Shown piece after piece: positions 50,535 to 58,556 of a stretch of 64,000 nucleotides of DNA. The translations under genes were made by a program, and so were the position numbers. How positions within the stretch are numbered: the stretch's first letter is position 1; each line of letters starts with the position of its first letter. The DNA comes from an uncultured Clostridia bacterium (GTDB taxonomy: Bacteria > Bacillota > Clostridia > Lachnospirales > CAG-274). The notes beneath the pieces are model-generated. The model was not told the DNA's origin, did no database searches, and was given only the letters and a program-made list of their open reading frames with translations. The stretch lies in NCBI GenBank assembly GCA_947627425.1, contig CANQVZ010000004.1, positions 1 to 64,000 of the forward strand, in the 5' to 3' direction.

Positions 50535-52037
50535 ATGAGAAGAGACAATTTTAAGAAAGCAACGGCTTTTGCTTTGGCAATAGTCTTTGTATGCGGTCTG
50601 TTTTACTGCGCCGTATCGGGCGACACAAATGCGGATGAAGCGTCTTCGGTACAGACAGCGCAGACGGAGCAGTCGGGCTACAAAACGGATCGGGTTTCTG
50701 CTCCCGAGGTGTTTTTTACAAGCGATATAAGCCCCGAGGGTCTTGTGAAGATATATGAAAAAACGGGCTTTGAACCTACGGGTAATGTGGCTGTGAAGAT
50801 GTCCACGGGTGAGCCTCCCGCAAGCAATTATTTACGCCCCGAGCTTATAGGCGACCTTGTGAGAAGGGTAGACGGAACCATTGTAGAGTGCAACACAGCA
50901 TATGGCGGCAGCCGTGCATCGTCCGCAGCACATTGGCAGGTAATAAAGGACCACGGCCTTGACGCTATCAACGAAAAAGGCGCAGACATAATGGACGAGG
51001 AGGACTCCATGGAGATACCCGCGCCCAGAGGCACTACTATAAATAAGGACTATGTAGGCTCTCATCTTGCAAATTACGACTGCCTCATATCTCTTGCTCA
51101 CTTCAAGGGTCATGCTATGGCAGGCTTCGGCGGAGCCATTAAAAATATGTCAATAGGCGTTGCGTCAAGCAAAGGCAAGGCTTGGATACACAGCGGCGGC
51201 ACAAGCACAACCGATGTATGGGGCGGAGAACAGGACAAATTCCTTGAAGCCATGGGCGACGCTACAAGCGGCGTTGTAGATTACCTTGACGGCAAGGTGG
51301 TATATATCAATGTTATGAACCGTCTTTCGGTAGACTGTGACTGCGACGGCAACCCTGCCGAGCCCGATATGCACGACATCGGCATACTTGCCTCGACCGA
51401 CCCCGTTGCTCTCGACCAAGCTTGCATAGATCTTGTATATGCTCAGAAGGACGGCGACGGCAGATCTCTTGTTGAGAGAATAGAGTCAAGGAACGGTCTG
51501 CATACCCTCGAACACGCAGAAGCGATAGGTCTGGGCAGCAGGAGCTATAGACTTACAGATATTGACGGCTCATCGGCAACAGCGTCAGAGGAGGTCACGG
51601 AGCCTATCTCCGACGCAGATACTTCATATGATGTGAGAGTGACTATAGGCAGCAATAAGGTCACTGTAGGAGAAAATTCCTATGAAATAGACGCAGCGCC
51701 CTATATTCAGCAAAGCTCGCAGTCAACTTTAGTACCCCTCAGATTTGTTGCCGTAGCGCTTGGCGGAGGCAATGCGGACAGCATGGACAATAGCGACATA
51801 GTAAGCTGGTCGCCCGAAACAAGGACAGCCTCAGTTGCAACGGATGACGGCAAAGTTGAATTTACAGCCGACAGCAATACAATGCTTGTAAACGGCGAAA
51901 GCAAGCCTATGCCTAACGGCGCGGCGGCAGAGCTTAAGGACGGAAGAATGTATATTCCCTTCAGGGCTTTGGGTGAGGCTCTTGGCGTATCGGTAGACTG
52001 GGAACAGGCAAGCTCAACGGCGATTTATCACAAATAA
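50535..52037 (+). CDS. Exported DUF362 protein with copper-amine-oxidase N-like tail
   Basis: A 500-residue protein with an N-terminal signal sequence or membrane anchor (about 8-30), a DUF362 domain (about 55-340, with VECNTAYGG, LAHFKGHAMAGFGGAIKNM and TDPVALDQACIDL), and a C-terminal pair of copper-amine-oxidase N-like segments (about 370-500). DUF362 proteins usually carry a 4Fe-4S ferredoxin domain and are cytoplasmic; this one lacks it and appears exported. The C-terminal module is very similar to the one on the 5'-nucleotidase at 55915. AAAAGGAGG lies before the ATG. Confidence 0.9.
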   Translation: MRRDNFKKATAFALAIVFVCGLFYCAVSGDTNADEASSVQTAQTEQSGYKTDRVSAPEVFFTSDISPEGLVKIYEKTGFEPTGNVAVKMSTGEPPASNYLRPELIGDLVRRVDGTIVECNTAYGGSRASSAAHWQVIKDHGLDAINEKGADIMDEEDSMEIPAPRGTTINKDYVGSHLANYDCLISLAHFKGHAMAGFGGAIKNMSIGVASSKGKAWIHSGGTSTTDVWGGEQDKFLEAMGDATSGVVDYLDGKVVYINVMNRLSVDCDCDGNPAEPDMHDIGILASTDPVALDQACIDLVYAQKDGDGRSLVERIESRNGLHTLEHAEAIGLGSRSYRLTDIDGSSATASEEVTEPISDADTSYDVRVTIGSNKVTVGENSYEIDAAPYIQQSSQSTLVPLRFVAVALGGGNADSMDNSDIVSWSPETRTASVATDDGKVEFTADSNTMLVNGESKPMPNGAAAELKDGRMYIPFRALGEALGVSVDWEQASSTAIYHK

Positions 52038-52060
52038 TATACGGCAAATTAAAATTTTGA

Positions 52061-52096
52061 AACGGAAGCATAAACCAAAAAGTGCTTCCGTTTTTT
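52061..52096 (+). terminator. Terminator of the permease/DUF362 operon
   Basis: A 10-bp stem AACGGAAGCA (52061-52070) with TGCTTCCGTT (52083-52092) followed by a T-run. Confidence 0.9.
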
Positions 52097-52116
52097 AATT
52101 GTTTTTTAATTATTTC

Positions 52117-52153
52117 TAATGTTCATTTAATTTTTGCCTAATGTATGTTTAAT
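52117..52153 (+). promoter_or_regulatory. Tandem direct repeats upstream of the MacAB-like operon
   Basis: Two 15-base copies TAATGT-N3-TTTAAT (52117-52131 and 52139-52153), 22 bases apart, i.e. two helical turns, as expected for OmpR-family response regulator dimers. The downstream -10 candidate (TACCAT, 52164-52169) lacks a good -35, which fits activation. No regulator gene is adjacent. Confidence 0.55.
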
Positions 52154-52204
52154 ATTCCTTTTGTACCATGAAATAGCAAAAACACATAGTCTGGAGGGAT
52201 ATAG

Positions 52205-53851
52205 GTGAATAATAAAATAAAGCTTGGCATAGCTGTGATTGCCATAGCTGCCGTTGGCGTGGGAGGCTTTGCCGCATATGCTCATATCAGGAATAAAAAC
52301 GGTATGTCGGATATGAACAGGGAGCGTCCGTTGACGGAGGCGGTGACGAGAAATTCTCTCACAAATACCATAACCGCATCGGGAAGTGTTCTTCTTGAAG
52401 ATGAAATTGAGGTATATGCCGAGGGCGAGACCAACATAATAAAGACTATTCTGGTTGAGGAGGGCGATACCGTAAAGGCGGGCGATCTGCTCGTGGAATA
52501 TGATGTGGAGGACAGAAAAGAGGAGCTTGAAAAACAGATAAGAGATACGGAAAGAGAAATTGAAAATACACAGCTTTCGCTTAAAAGCATGACTGCGCCC
52601 ACATCCGATACGGAGCTTTCAAAGCTCAAAAGCACTGTTGCGTCAAAGGAAAAGGCACTTCAGGATGCAAATACCACATACAATAGCTATGATTCAAAGC
52701 TTTCAACACAGCAGACAGCTATTGACAATGCAAAGCAGGATGTAAATGATGCCGAAAAAGAAGTGAGCGATCTCGAACAGCTTCTTGCTGTGGGCGGCGC
52801 CACACAGAATGAATATGATACTGCGGTCACTGCCGCAAAAAAAGCAAACGATCAGCTTACAGAAGCACAACAGGCATACGACGACCTTGTTACGGAAAGA
52901 GATAATGCCAAGCTGGGCATAACTACGGCGCAGAATGATGTAACGGATGCAAAGAATGCGCTTAAGGATGCACAGACGGTGCTTGGAGATACTCAGAGCA
53001 AAACACAGTATGAGCAGACACAGCTTACATTAAAGGGCTTGCAGGATAACCTTGCGGATTATAAAAAAGATCTGAATGAACTTGTTTATTCCACCAGTTC
53101 TACCGTAGACGGAAAGGTTACGGAGGTCTGTGTAGACGAGGGTACATATACGGAGGAGAATACCGTTATTTTAAAAGTTGCGGATTTCAACAGACTTATC
53201 GTCAGTGCAAACATAGAGGAATACGATGCTCCTCTGCTTGAGCTGGGACAGAAGGTCGTTATGACATCGGATGGTCTGGAAGGCAAGGAATACACGGGCA
53301 GTATCACAAGGATAAACGACAGCGCACTTGCAGCTACCACAAACATGGGAAGTGAAACGGCGGTGCCCGTTGAAATTTCCGTTGACAATCCCGATGATGT
53401 TCTAAAGCCGGGCTATAATTTGGATCTTGAAATAACGGTCCTGGATAAGCCCGATATACTCACGGTTTCATCGGGCGCGGTCAGAAAGGACGCAAAGTCG
53501 GGCAAAAGCTATGTTTTTGTGTCTGACGGCACAAAGCTCAGTCAAAGAGAAGTCACTACCGGGGAGGAAAACGATACCGTTATAGAGATAGCTTCGGGTC
53601 TCAGCGAGGGAGAGGAGGTCCTCAGCTCGGTTTCCGATAATATAAAGGACGGAATGACGCTTGAAGAAATAAGAGAGCAGAATAATAATGCAGTCAATAC
53701 AGGTGAACAGAAAACCGACAATGACAGAACCGAGAACGATATGATGAGGGGAGGAATGATGGGCAATGATCCGAATAGAAGGGCTAACCAAGGTGTACCG
53801 TCAGGGGGTCCTGGAGGTGGAGGCTTTGGCGGAGGTAGACCTATGGGTTAA
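52205..53851 (+). CDS. MacA-like efflux adaptor (membrane fusion) protein
   Basis: A 548-residue RND/MacA-type adaptor with a GTG start (52205-52207) after GGAGGG. It has an N-terminal membrane anchor (about 5-25), a biotinyl-lipoyl half-motif (EGETNIIKTILVEEGDTVKAGDLL), a long coiled-coil hairpin (about 100-290), and a beta-barrel domain (about 320-460). It ends in a Gly/Met-rich tail (RGGMMGND...GGGGFGGGRPMG). The last 86 bases also encode the first 28 residues of the ATPase in another frame. Confidence 0.92.
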   Translation: MNNKIKLGIAVIAIAAVGVGGFAAYAHIRNKNGMSDMNRERPLTEAVTRNSLTNTITASGSVLLEDEIEVYAEGETNIIKTILVEEGDTVKAGDLLVEYDVEDRKEELEKQIRDTEREIENTQLSLKSMTAPTSDTELSKLKSTVASKEKALQDANTTYNSYDSKLSTQQTAIDNAKQDVNDAEKEVSDLEQLLAVGGATQNEYDTAVTAAKKANDQLTEAQQAYDDLVTERDNAKLGITTAQNDVTDAKNALKDAQTVLGDTQSKTQYEQTQLTLKGLQDNLADYKKDLNELVYSTSSTVDGKVTEVCVDEGTYTEENTVILKVADFNRLIVSANIEEYDAPLLELGQKVVMTSDGLEGKEYTGSITRINDSALAATTNMGSETAVPVEISVDNPDDVLKPGYNLDLEITVLDKPDILTVSSGAVRKDAKSGKSYVFVSDGTKLSQREVTTGEENDTVIEIASGLSEGEEVLSSVSDNIKDGMTLEEIREQNNNAVNTGEQKTDNDRTENDMMRGGMMGNDPNRRANQGVPSGGPGGGGFGGGRPMG

Positions 53852-54455
53852 GCCGGGAGAATTTGTTTCTATAATGGGCTCGTCGGGTTCGGGCAAGTCC
53901 ACAATGATGAATATACTTGGCTGTCTGGATAAGCCCACGAGCGGAAGTTATATACTTGATGGCATAGATATATCAAAAACTCCCGACAGCAAGCTTTCTG
54001 CCATAAGGAATAAAAAAATAGGCTTCGTTTTCCAGTCGTTTAATCTTCTGCCAAAGCTAAATGCTTTTGAAAATGTGGAGCTGCCTATGATATATGCGGG
54101 GATCTCAAAGACAGAAAGGCGAAAGAGAGCATTGGAAGCACTGGAGAGAGTAGGGCTTTCGGACAGGATAAAGCATAAGCCCAATGAAATGTCGGGCGGA
54201 CAGAGACAGAGGGTAGCTATAGCCAGAGCGCTTGTGAACGACCCCGCCGTTATACTTGCCGACGAACCTACGGGCAATCTTGACAGCAAATCCACATTTG
54301 AAATAATTGATATATTCCGACAGCTTAATGATGAGGGCGCTACCATAGTTATGGTAACACACGAGCCCGATGTCGCTTCCTGCACAAAAAGGATAGTAAC
54401 ATTCAAGGACGGAAGAAAAATAAATGACGAGACTGTTATGGGAGGTAATAATTAA
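53766..54455 (+). CDS. MacB-type ABC transporter ATPase
   Basis: A 229-residue LolD/MacB-like ATPase with A-loop Tyr in KVYRQG, Walker A GSSGSGKST (about 39-47), Q-loop FQSFNLL, signature MSGGQRQR, Walker B VILADEPTGNLD and H-loop VTHEP. It energises a FtsX-type permease and adaptor. It starts 86 bases inside the adaptor gene, and the RBS (GGGAGG) is within that gene. Its stop overlaps the permease start by one base. Part of a three-gene operon. Confidence 0.94.
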   Translation: MIRIEGLTKVYRQGVLEVEALAEVDLWVKPGEFVSIMGSSGSGKSTMMNILGCLDKPTSGSYILDGIDISKTPDSKLSAIRNKKIGFVFQSFNLLPKLNAFENVELPMIYAGISKTERRKRALEALERVGLSDRIKHKPNEMSGGQRQRVAIARALVNDPAVILADEPTGNLDSKSTFEIIDIFRQLNDEGATIVMVTHEPDVASCTKRIVTFKDGRKINDETVMGGNN

Positions 54456-55678
54456 TGCATCTGGGTGAAAATATAAAATCCGCTCTAAAAAATGTTCTAA
54501 GTAATAAGATGAGGACATTTCTCACAATGCTTGGCATTATTATAGGTATAGCTTCCGTTATAGCCATAACATCCATAGGCAACGGCTCTCAGAAGGAGAT
54601 CGAAGACCGCTTTGACGATCTTGGCGTAGGAAGGATGACCGTATCCATGAGAAGCAATTCTCCCAGAAATATGTACACCAGTGATGCGCTTACGCTTGAT
54701 GACTATGAGCTTCTGAAGGATGTAAGGGGAATAAAATATATATCCCCCACATATCAGGCAAATTACTACTCGGTAAAGCTGCTTGATCCCAAGGAAACGA
54801 ATACTGCCCAGATAACGGGTGTGGGAGCGGATTATTATGATATAATGGCTCCGGATATTTTGTACGGCGAGTATATAAATCAAGAAAATATAGACAACAA
54901 AAGCAAAACAGTCGTTATTACGGACACAACGGCGCAGAAGGTTTTCGGCTATTGTGATGAGTCCGTAGTCGGTCAACAGATATCCATAAAATCATGGAAG
55001 GGTTCTCAGAAATTTACCGTTGAAGGAATAGTCGAAAATCCCAACGCCGAATCGGAGATGCAGTATGAAAATGAATATCCCGAAAGTATCGTAATGCCCA
55101 TATCCACCGCACAGAGGCTTTTCGGGCAAAAAACGCTCACCAATATAACTCTTGTTGCTGAGGATCCCGACAACACAGATGCGTTGGGTGAAAGAATAGT
55201 TGCAATGCTCGATAATTTTCATAATACCTCGGAAAAATATACCTGTGAAAGCACGACCGAGCAGCTTGAGGCTATGAATGAGGTCACGGGGACCGTAACG
55301 CTTCTTATAAGCGGTGTTGCGGCAATATCTCTAATAGTGGGCGGCATAGGCGTTATGAATATAATGATGGTCACCGTCACAGAGAGAACAAGAGAAATAG
55401 GCATAAGGAAATCAATAGGCGCAAGAAACAGCGATATAATGTTTCAGTTTGTGGTGGAGGCTATCATACTCACATTTATGGGCGGACTTCTCGGCATAGT
55501 GTTCGGTTGGCTGGCGGGACTTGCCGCGGGCGCGATATTGGGCATGGAAAGCGTTGTGTCTGTCAATTCCATTATATTGGCAGTGGCGATCTCAAGCGCC
55601 ATAGGCATCATATTCGGTGTCTATCCTGCCGAAAAAGCGGCTCGGCTCGATCCCATAGAAGCGCTGCGATACGAATAA
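54455..55678 (+). CDS. MacB/FtsX-type ABC permease
   Basis: A 407-residue permease with an N-terminal transmembrane helix (about 22-42, LTMLGIIIGIASVIAITSIG), an extracytoplasmic MacB-PCD-like domain (about 60-275), and three C-terminal transmembrane helices (about 285, 330, 370), with the FtsX motif TERTREIGIRKSIGA. Together with the adaptor and ATPase it probably exports peptides or drugs. The start codon overlaps the stop of the ATPase gene. A terminator follows after 12 bases. Confidence 0.94.
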   Translation: MHLGENIKSALKNVLSNKMRTFLTMLGIIIGIASVIAITSIGNGSQKEIEDRFDDLGVGRMTVSMRSNSPRNMYTSDALTLDDYELLKDVRGIKYISPTYQANYYSVKLLDPKETNTAQITGVGADYYDIMAPDILYGEYINQENIDNKSKTVVITDTTAQKVFGYCDESVVGQQISIKSWKGSQKFTVEGIVENPNAESEMQYENEYPESIVMPISTAQRLFGQKTLTNITLVAEDPDNTDALGERIVAMLDNFHNTSEKYTCESTTEQLEAMNEVTGTVTLLISGVAAISLIVGGIGVMNIMMVTVTERTREIGIRKSIGARNSDIMFQFVVEAIILTFMGGLLGIVFGWLAGLAAGAILGMESVVSVNSIILAVAISSAIGIIFGVYPAEKAARLDPIEALRYE

Positions 55679-55689
55679 GATATTATTAT

Positions 55690-55725
55690 AAATATCCCCT
55701 TTCATTTAGGCGAGGGGATATTTTT
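55690..55725 (+). terminator. Terminator of the MacAB-like operon
   Basis: An 11-bp stem (55690-55700 with 55713-55723) followed by a T-rich tail. Confidence 0.85.
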
Positions 55726-55914
55726 ATATTGCTTTTGTCGCAATCGGTCAATTTAGAGGCATAAACTGTTATTAAAATATAGTCAAAAATGTGATATAAT
55801 AATGACATCGGCGGATATGCTTTGTCGGTCGTTTTCATTTCACAGATCATATACTTGCTTTTTGGATGATTTGTGTTAAAATATAATAAAACATTTATAA
55901 AGGAGCTGGAACCT

Positions 55915-58488
55915 ATGTTCAAAATAAAAAGCAGACTGTTTTCGGGCGCTCTTGCATTTGCGGTTGCGTTAAGCACAATGACAATGCCTTATTCTGCGGC
56001 TGAAAACGGAGAAAAAACAGTAGTTATATTCCATACCAACGATATGCACGGCAGCCTTCAAGGCTCCGACAGCGTTATAGGCGTGGCAAAGGCAGCGGCG
56101 CTCAAGAAGCAGGACGAGGACAAAGCCATACTTGTGGATGCGGGAGATGCGGCTCAGGGAATTGCTCTTGCCTCTCTTTCAAAGGGCGAGGATGTCATAG
56201 AGCTTATGAATACCGCCGGCTATGATGTCATGGCTGCGGGCAACCATGAATTTGACTATGGACTTGAACAGCTTTCAAAGCTTGTGGATATGGCGAAATT
56301 CCCCATTATTTCAGCCAATACATATTATAACGGCAAGCCGTTGTTTGAGACCGACAGTTCCGACGGCGCAAGCGTTATAATTGAAAAAAACGGCGTAAAG
56401 GTAGGCTTTTTTGCTCTTACCACTTCAAATACCGCAACCTCTACCAATCCCAAGAATATTTCGGGTGTAGAGTTTAAGGACGAAGTCGAGACCGCAAAGC
56501 AGCAGGTGGAGAGCCTCGACCAAAAGGGCGCGGATGTAATAATCGCCATAACTCATATGGGTATAATAGAGGAAGAATCCGACTGCACCAGCCATGAGCT
56601 TGCGGAGGCTATGGCGGGCACGGAGCTTGATGCGGTCATAGACGGTCACAGCCACTCCGTAGAGAATACAAAGGTCGGAGATATAGTTATTGCGCAGACA
56701 GGCACAGCCTTTGCGGGACTTGGCAAAATGGAGATAACTCTCGATGAAAACGGCAACGCAGAAATAAACGAAACTCTGCTCACGCCGGAGGACACAAAGG
56801 ATGTCGTTCCCGATGCCGATACCGAGGCAGAGCTTGAGAGCATCACGGAAAAGCAGGGCGCTATGCTTTCCGAGGTAATAGGCGAAACAACGGGTACGCT
56901 CTGGGGCGGTTCCATCAATCAGATAGCTGAGTCAAGAGTGGGCGAGACCAACTTCGGCAGCCTCATTTCCGATGCCATCGCAGAAAGCGTAAAGGAGCTT
57001 CTGCCCGATGAATACAAGTCTTATCCCGTTGTTGCCGTTGAAAACGGAGGCGGCTTCCGTTCGGGTGTACCAAACGGCAAAATGACAAGAGGACATATAG
57101 TAAACGCTCTGCCATTTGCAAATACCGTTATGTATAAGGTAGTTTCACCTGCGGTATTATACAGTGTGCTTGAAGCTTCTGTTTCTACCGTTAATTCACA
57201 GAATGCCGAAACGGGCTTTATGGATGCGGCTTATTCGGGAAGCTTTCTTCAGATAGGCGGTATGCGTTTTGAATACGATCCCAATGCGGAGCAAGGCGCA
57301 AAGGTAAAGGCTGTATATCTCGATTCACAGAGTACGCCTCTTGACAGAAACGATAACGATACAAAAATAATATTAGGCTCAAATGACTATGTCATAGGCT
57401 TGAGCGTTCTTGGCGATATACCTCTTTCGGGAGAGGGCGTAGGTCTTGAACAGGCTGTAGAGGAGCACATTGCAGCCCTTACCGAAAACGGTACAAAGCC
57501 TCTTTCACTCCCCGTCACATCGGGCAGGATAAAGACTGTGGGCAGCTATCAGCCCAAGAATTATACGGCACATATAAGAGTTCAGAATGCCGACGGCACT
57601 CCCGCAGCTCAGGGAACAAACACCTCCGTTTATGTTGACAATGTAAAGACGGAGGGAACAATAGATGCAGATGGTATATTAAATATCGAAGTTTCTGACG
57701 GACCACATGCCGTAAAGCTTTATCCCGAGCAGGCTGAGGTATATGTAAACAACTACAGCGGAGCGGGCGTTATAGAGTCCTACGGCGCATGGAATGCAGG
57801 CTATCCTAAGCTTGCTCTTGCCGAGAACATAGGCGAGGAAACCACCGCAGCAGCGGAGACCGTTACGGAAACGGCATCAGAAACAACTACCGAAGCCGCT
57901 CCCGAAGCAACCACAGCTTCTGACTCGGGCAGAAGAAGCGGAGGCGGCAGAGGCCCCTCAAAGCAGAATAATACGGCAGTTACGACTGTAGCGGAGAGCG
58001 ATACGGAGGAAACCACCTCAGAAAAGACAGCCGAAAAGCCGGAGCCTATAAGTATAAGCATATCCGTAGGCAGCAATAAGCTCATGATAGGGGACAGATC
58101 CTATGATATGGATGCCGAGCCTTATATACAGCAAAGCTCCGATTCTGTGCTTATTCCTCTCAGATTCGTTGTTGCGGCGCTTACCGAGGGCGGCATAGAT
58201 GATGCCGATAACAGCAGCGCCATAGAATGGCTGCCCGACAAAAAAACAGCTGTGATATATTCGGGCGAAAGCATTGTGACGTTCACGGCAGACAGCAATA
58301 TTATGACTGTCGGAGACATGGCTCTTGAAATGGACAACGGCGTAAGAGCAGAGATCAGAAACGACAGAATGTATATACCGTTCAGAGCCTTAGGCAAGGC
58401 TTTGGGCGTTGATGCAGAATGGGATGCCGACACTCGGACGGCTTCATTCGAGCATATATATCGGATAATAAATAGCAGGTTATATTAA
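55915..58488 (+). CDS. Exported 5'-nucleotidase with copper-amine-oxidase N-like tail
   Basis: An 857-residue exported UshA-like enzyme. Signal peptide about 1-30; N-terminal metallophosphatase domain (about 36-290) with HTNDMHG, VDAGDAAQG, AAGNHEFDYG and DGHSHS metal-binding motifs; 5'-nucleotidase C-terminal substrate domain (about 330-570, with NGGGFRSGVPNG); a Thr/Glu/Ser-rich linker; then two copper-amine-oxidase N-like segments (about 715-850). Hydrolyses extracellular nucleotides or UDP-sugars. ATG at 55915 follows AAGGAGC by about 9 bases. Its C-terminal module resembles that of the DUF362 protein. Confidence 0.95.
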   Translation: MFKIKSRLFSGALAFAVALSTMTMPYSAAENGEKTVVIFHTNDMHGSLQGSDSVIGVAKAAALKKQDEDKAILVDAGDAAQGIALASLSKGEDVIELMNTAGYDVMAAGNHEFDYGLEQLSKLVDMAKFPIISANTYYNGKPLFETDSSDGASVIIEKNGVKVGFFALTTSNTATSTNPKNISGVEFKDEVETAKQQVESLDQKGADVIIAITHMGIIEEESDCTSHELAEAMAGTELDAVIDGHSHSVENTKVGDIVIAQTGTAFAGLGKMEITLDENGNAEINETLLTPEDTKDVVPDADTEAELESITEKQGAMLSEVIGETTGTLWGGSINQIAESRVGETNFGSLISDAIAESVKELLPDEYKSYPVVAVENGGGFRSGVPNGKMTRGHIVNALPFANTVMYKVVSPAVLYSVLEASVSTVNSQNAETGFMDAAYSGSFLQIGGMRFEYDPNAEQGAKVKAVYLDSQSTPLDRNDNDTKIILGSNDYVIGLSVLGDIPLSGEGVGLEQAVEEHIAALTENGTKPLSLPVTSGRIKTVGSYQPKNYTAHIRVQNADGTPAAQGTNTSVYVDNVKTEGTIDADGILNIEVSDGPHAVKLYPEQAEVYVNNYSGAGVIESYGAWNAGYPKLALAENIGEETTAAAETVTETASETTTEAAPEATTASDSGRRSGGGRGPSKQNNTAVTTVAESDTEETTSEKTAEKPEPISISISVGSNKLMIGDRSYDMDAEPYIQQSSDSVLIPLRFVVAALTEGGIDDADNSSAIEWLPDKKTAVIYSGESIVTFTADSNIMTVGDMALEMDNGVRAEIRNDRMYIPFRALGKALGVDAEWDADTRTASFEHIYRIINSRLY

Positions 58489-58505
58489 TTATGTAGCTTG
58501 CATAT

Positions 58506-58546
58506 AAAAAGCCTCTGTTTTCACAAAGAAAGCAGAGGCTTTTTTA
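58506..58546. terminator. Bidirectional terminator between nucleotidase and MATE genes
   Basis: A long stem AAAAAGCCTCTG (58506-58517) with CAGAGGCTTTTTT (58533-58545), T-run on both strands. A 13-base tandem duplication (TATAGTTGTTTTT) follows at about 58546-58571, running into the MATE stop codon. Confidence 0.85.
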
Positions 58547-58556
58547 TAGTTGTTTT

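Noticed and set aside
53766..53851. Frameshift error joining adaptor and ATPase genes
   Set aside because: Both frames end or start cleanly with family-like sequence and an RBS precedes the ATPase start, so a real overlap is preferred.
42737..58488. True copper amine oxidases
   Set aside because: Only the N-like accessory domain is present; no topaquinone active-site region is seen.
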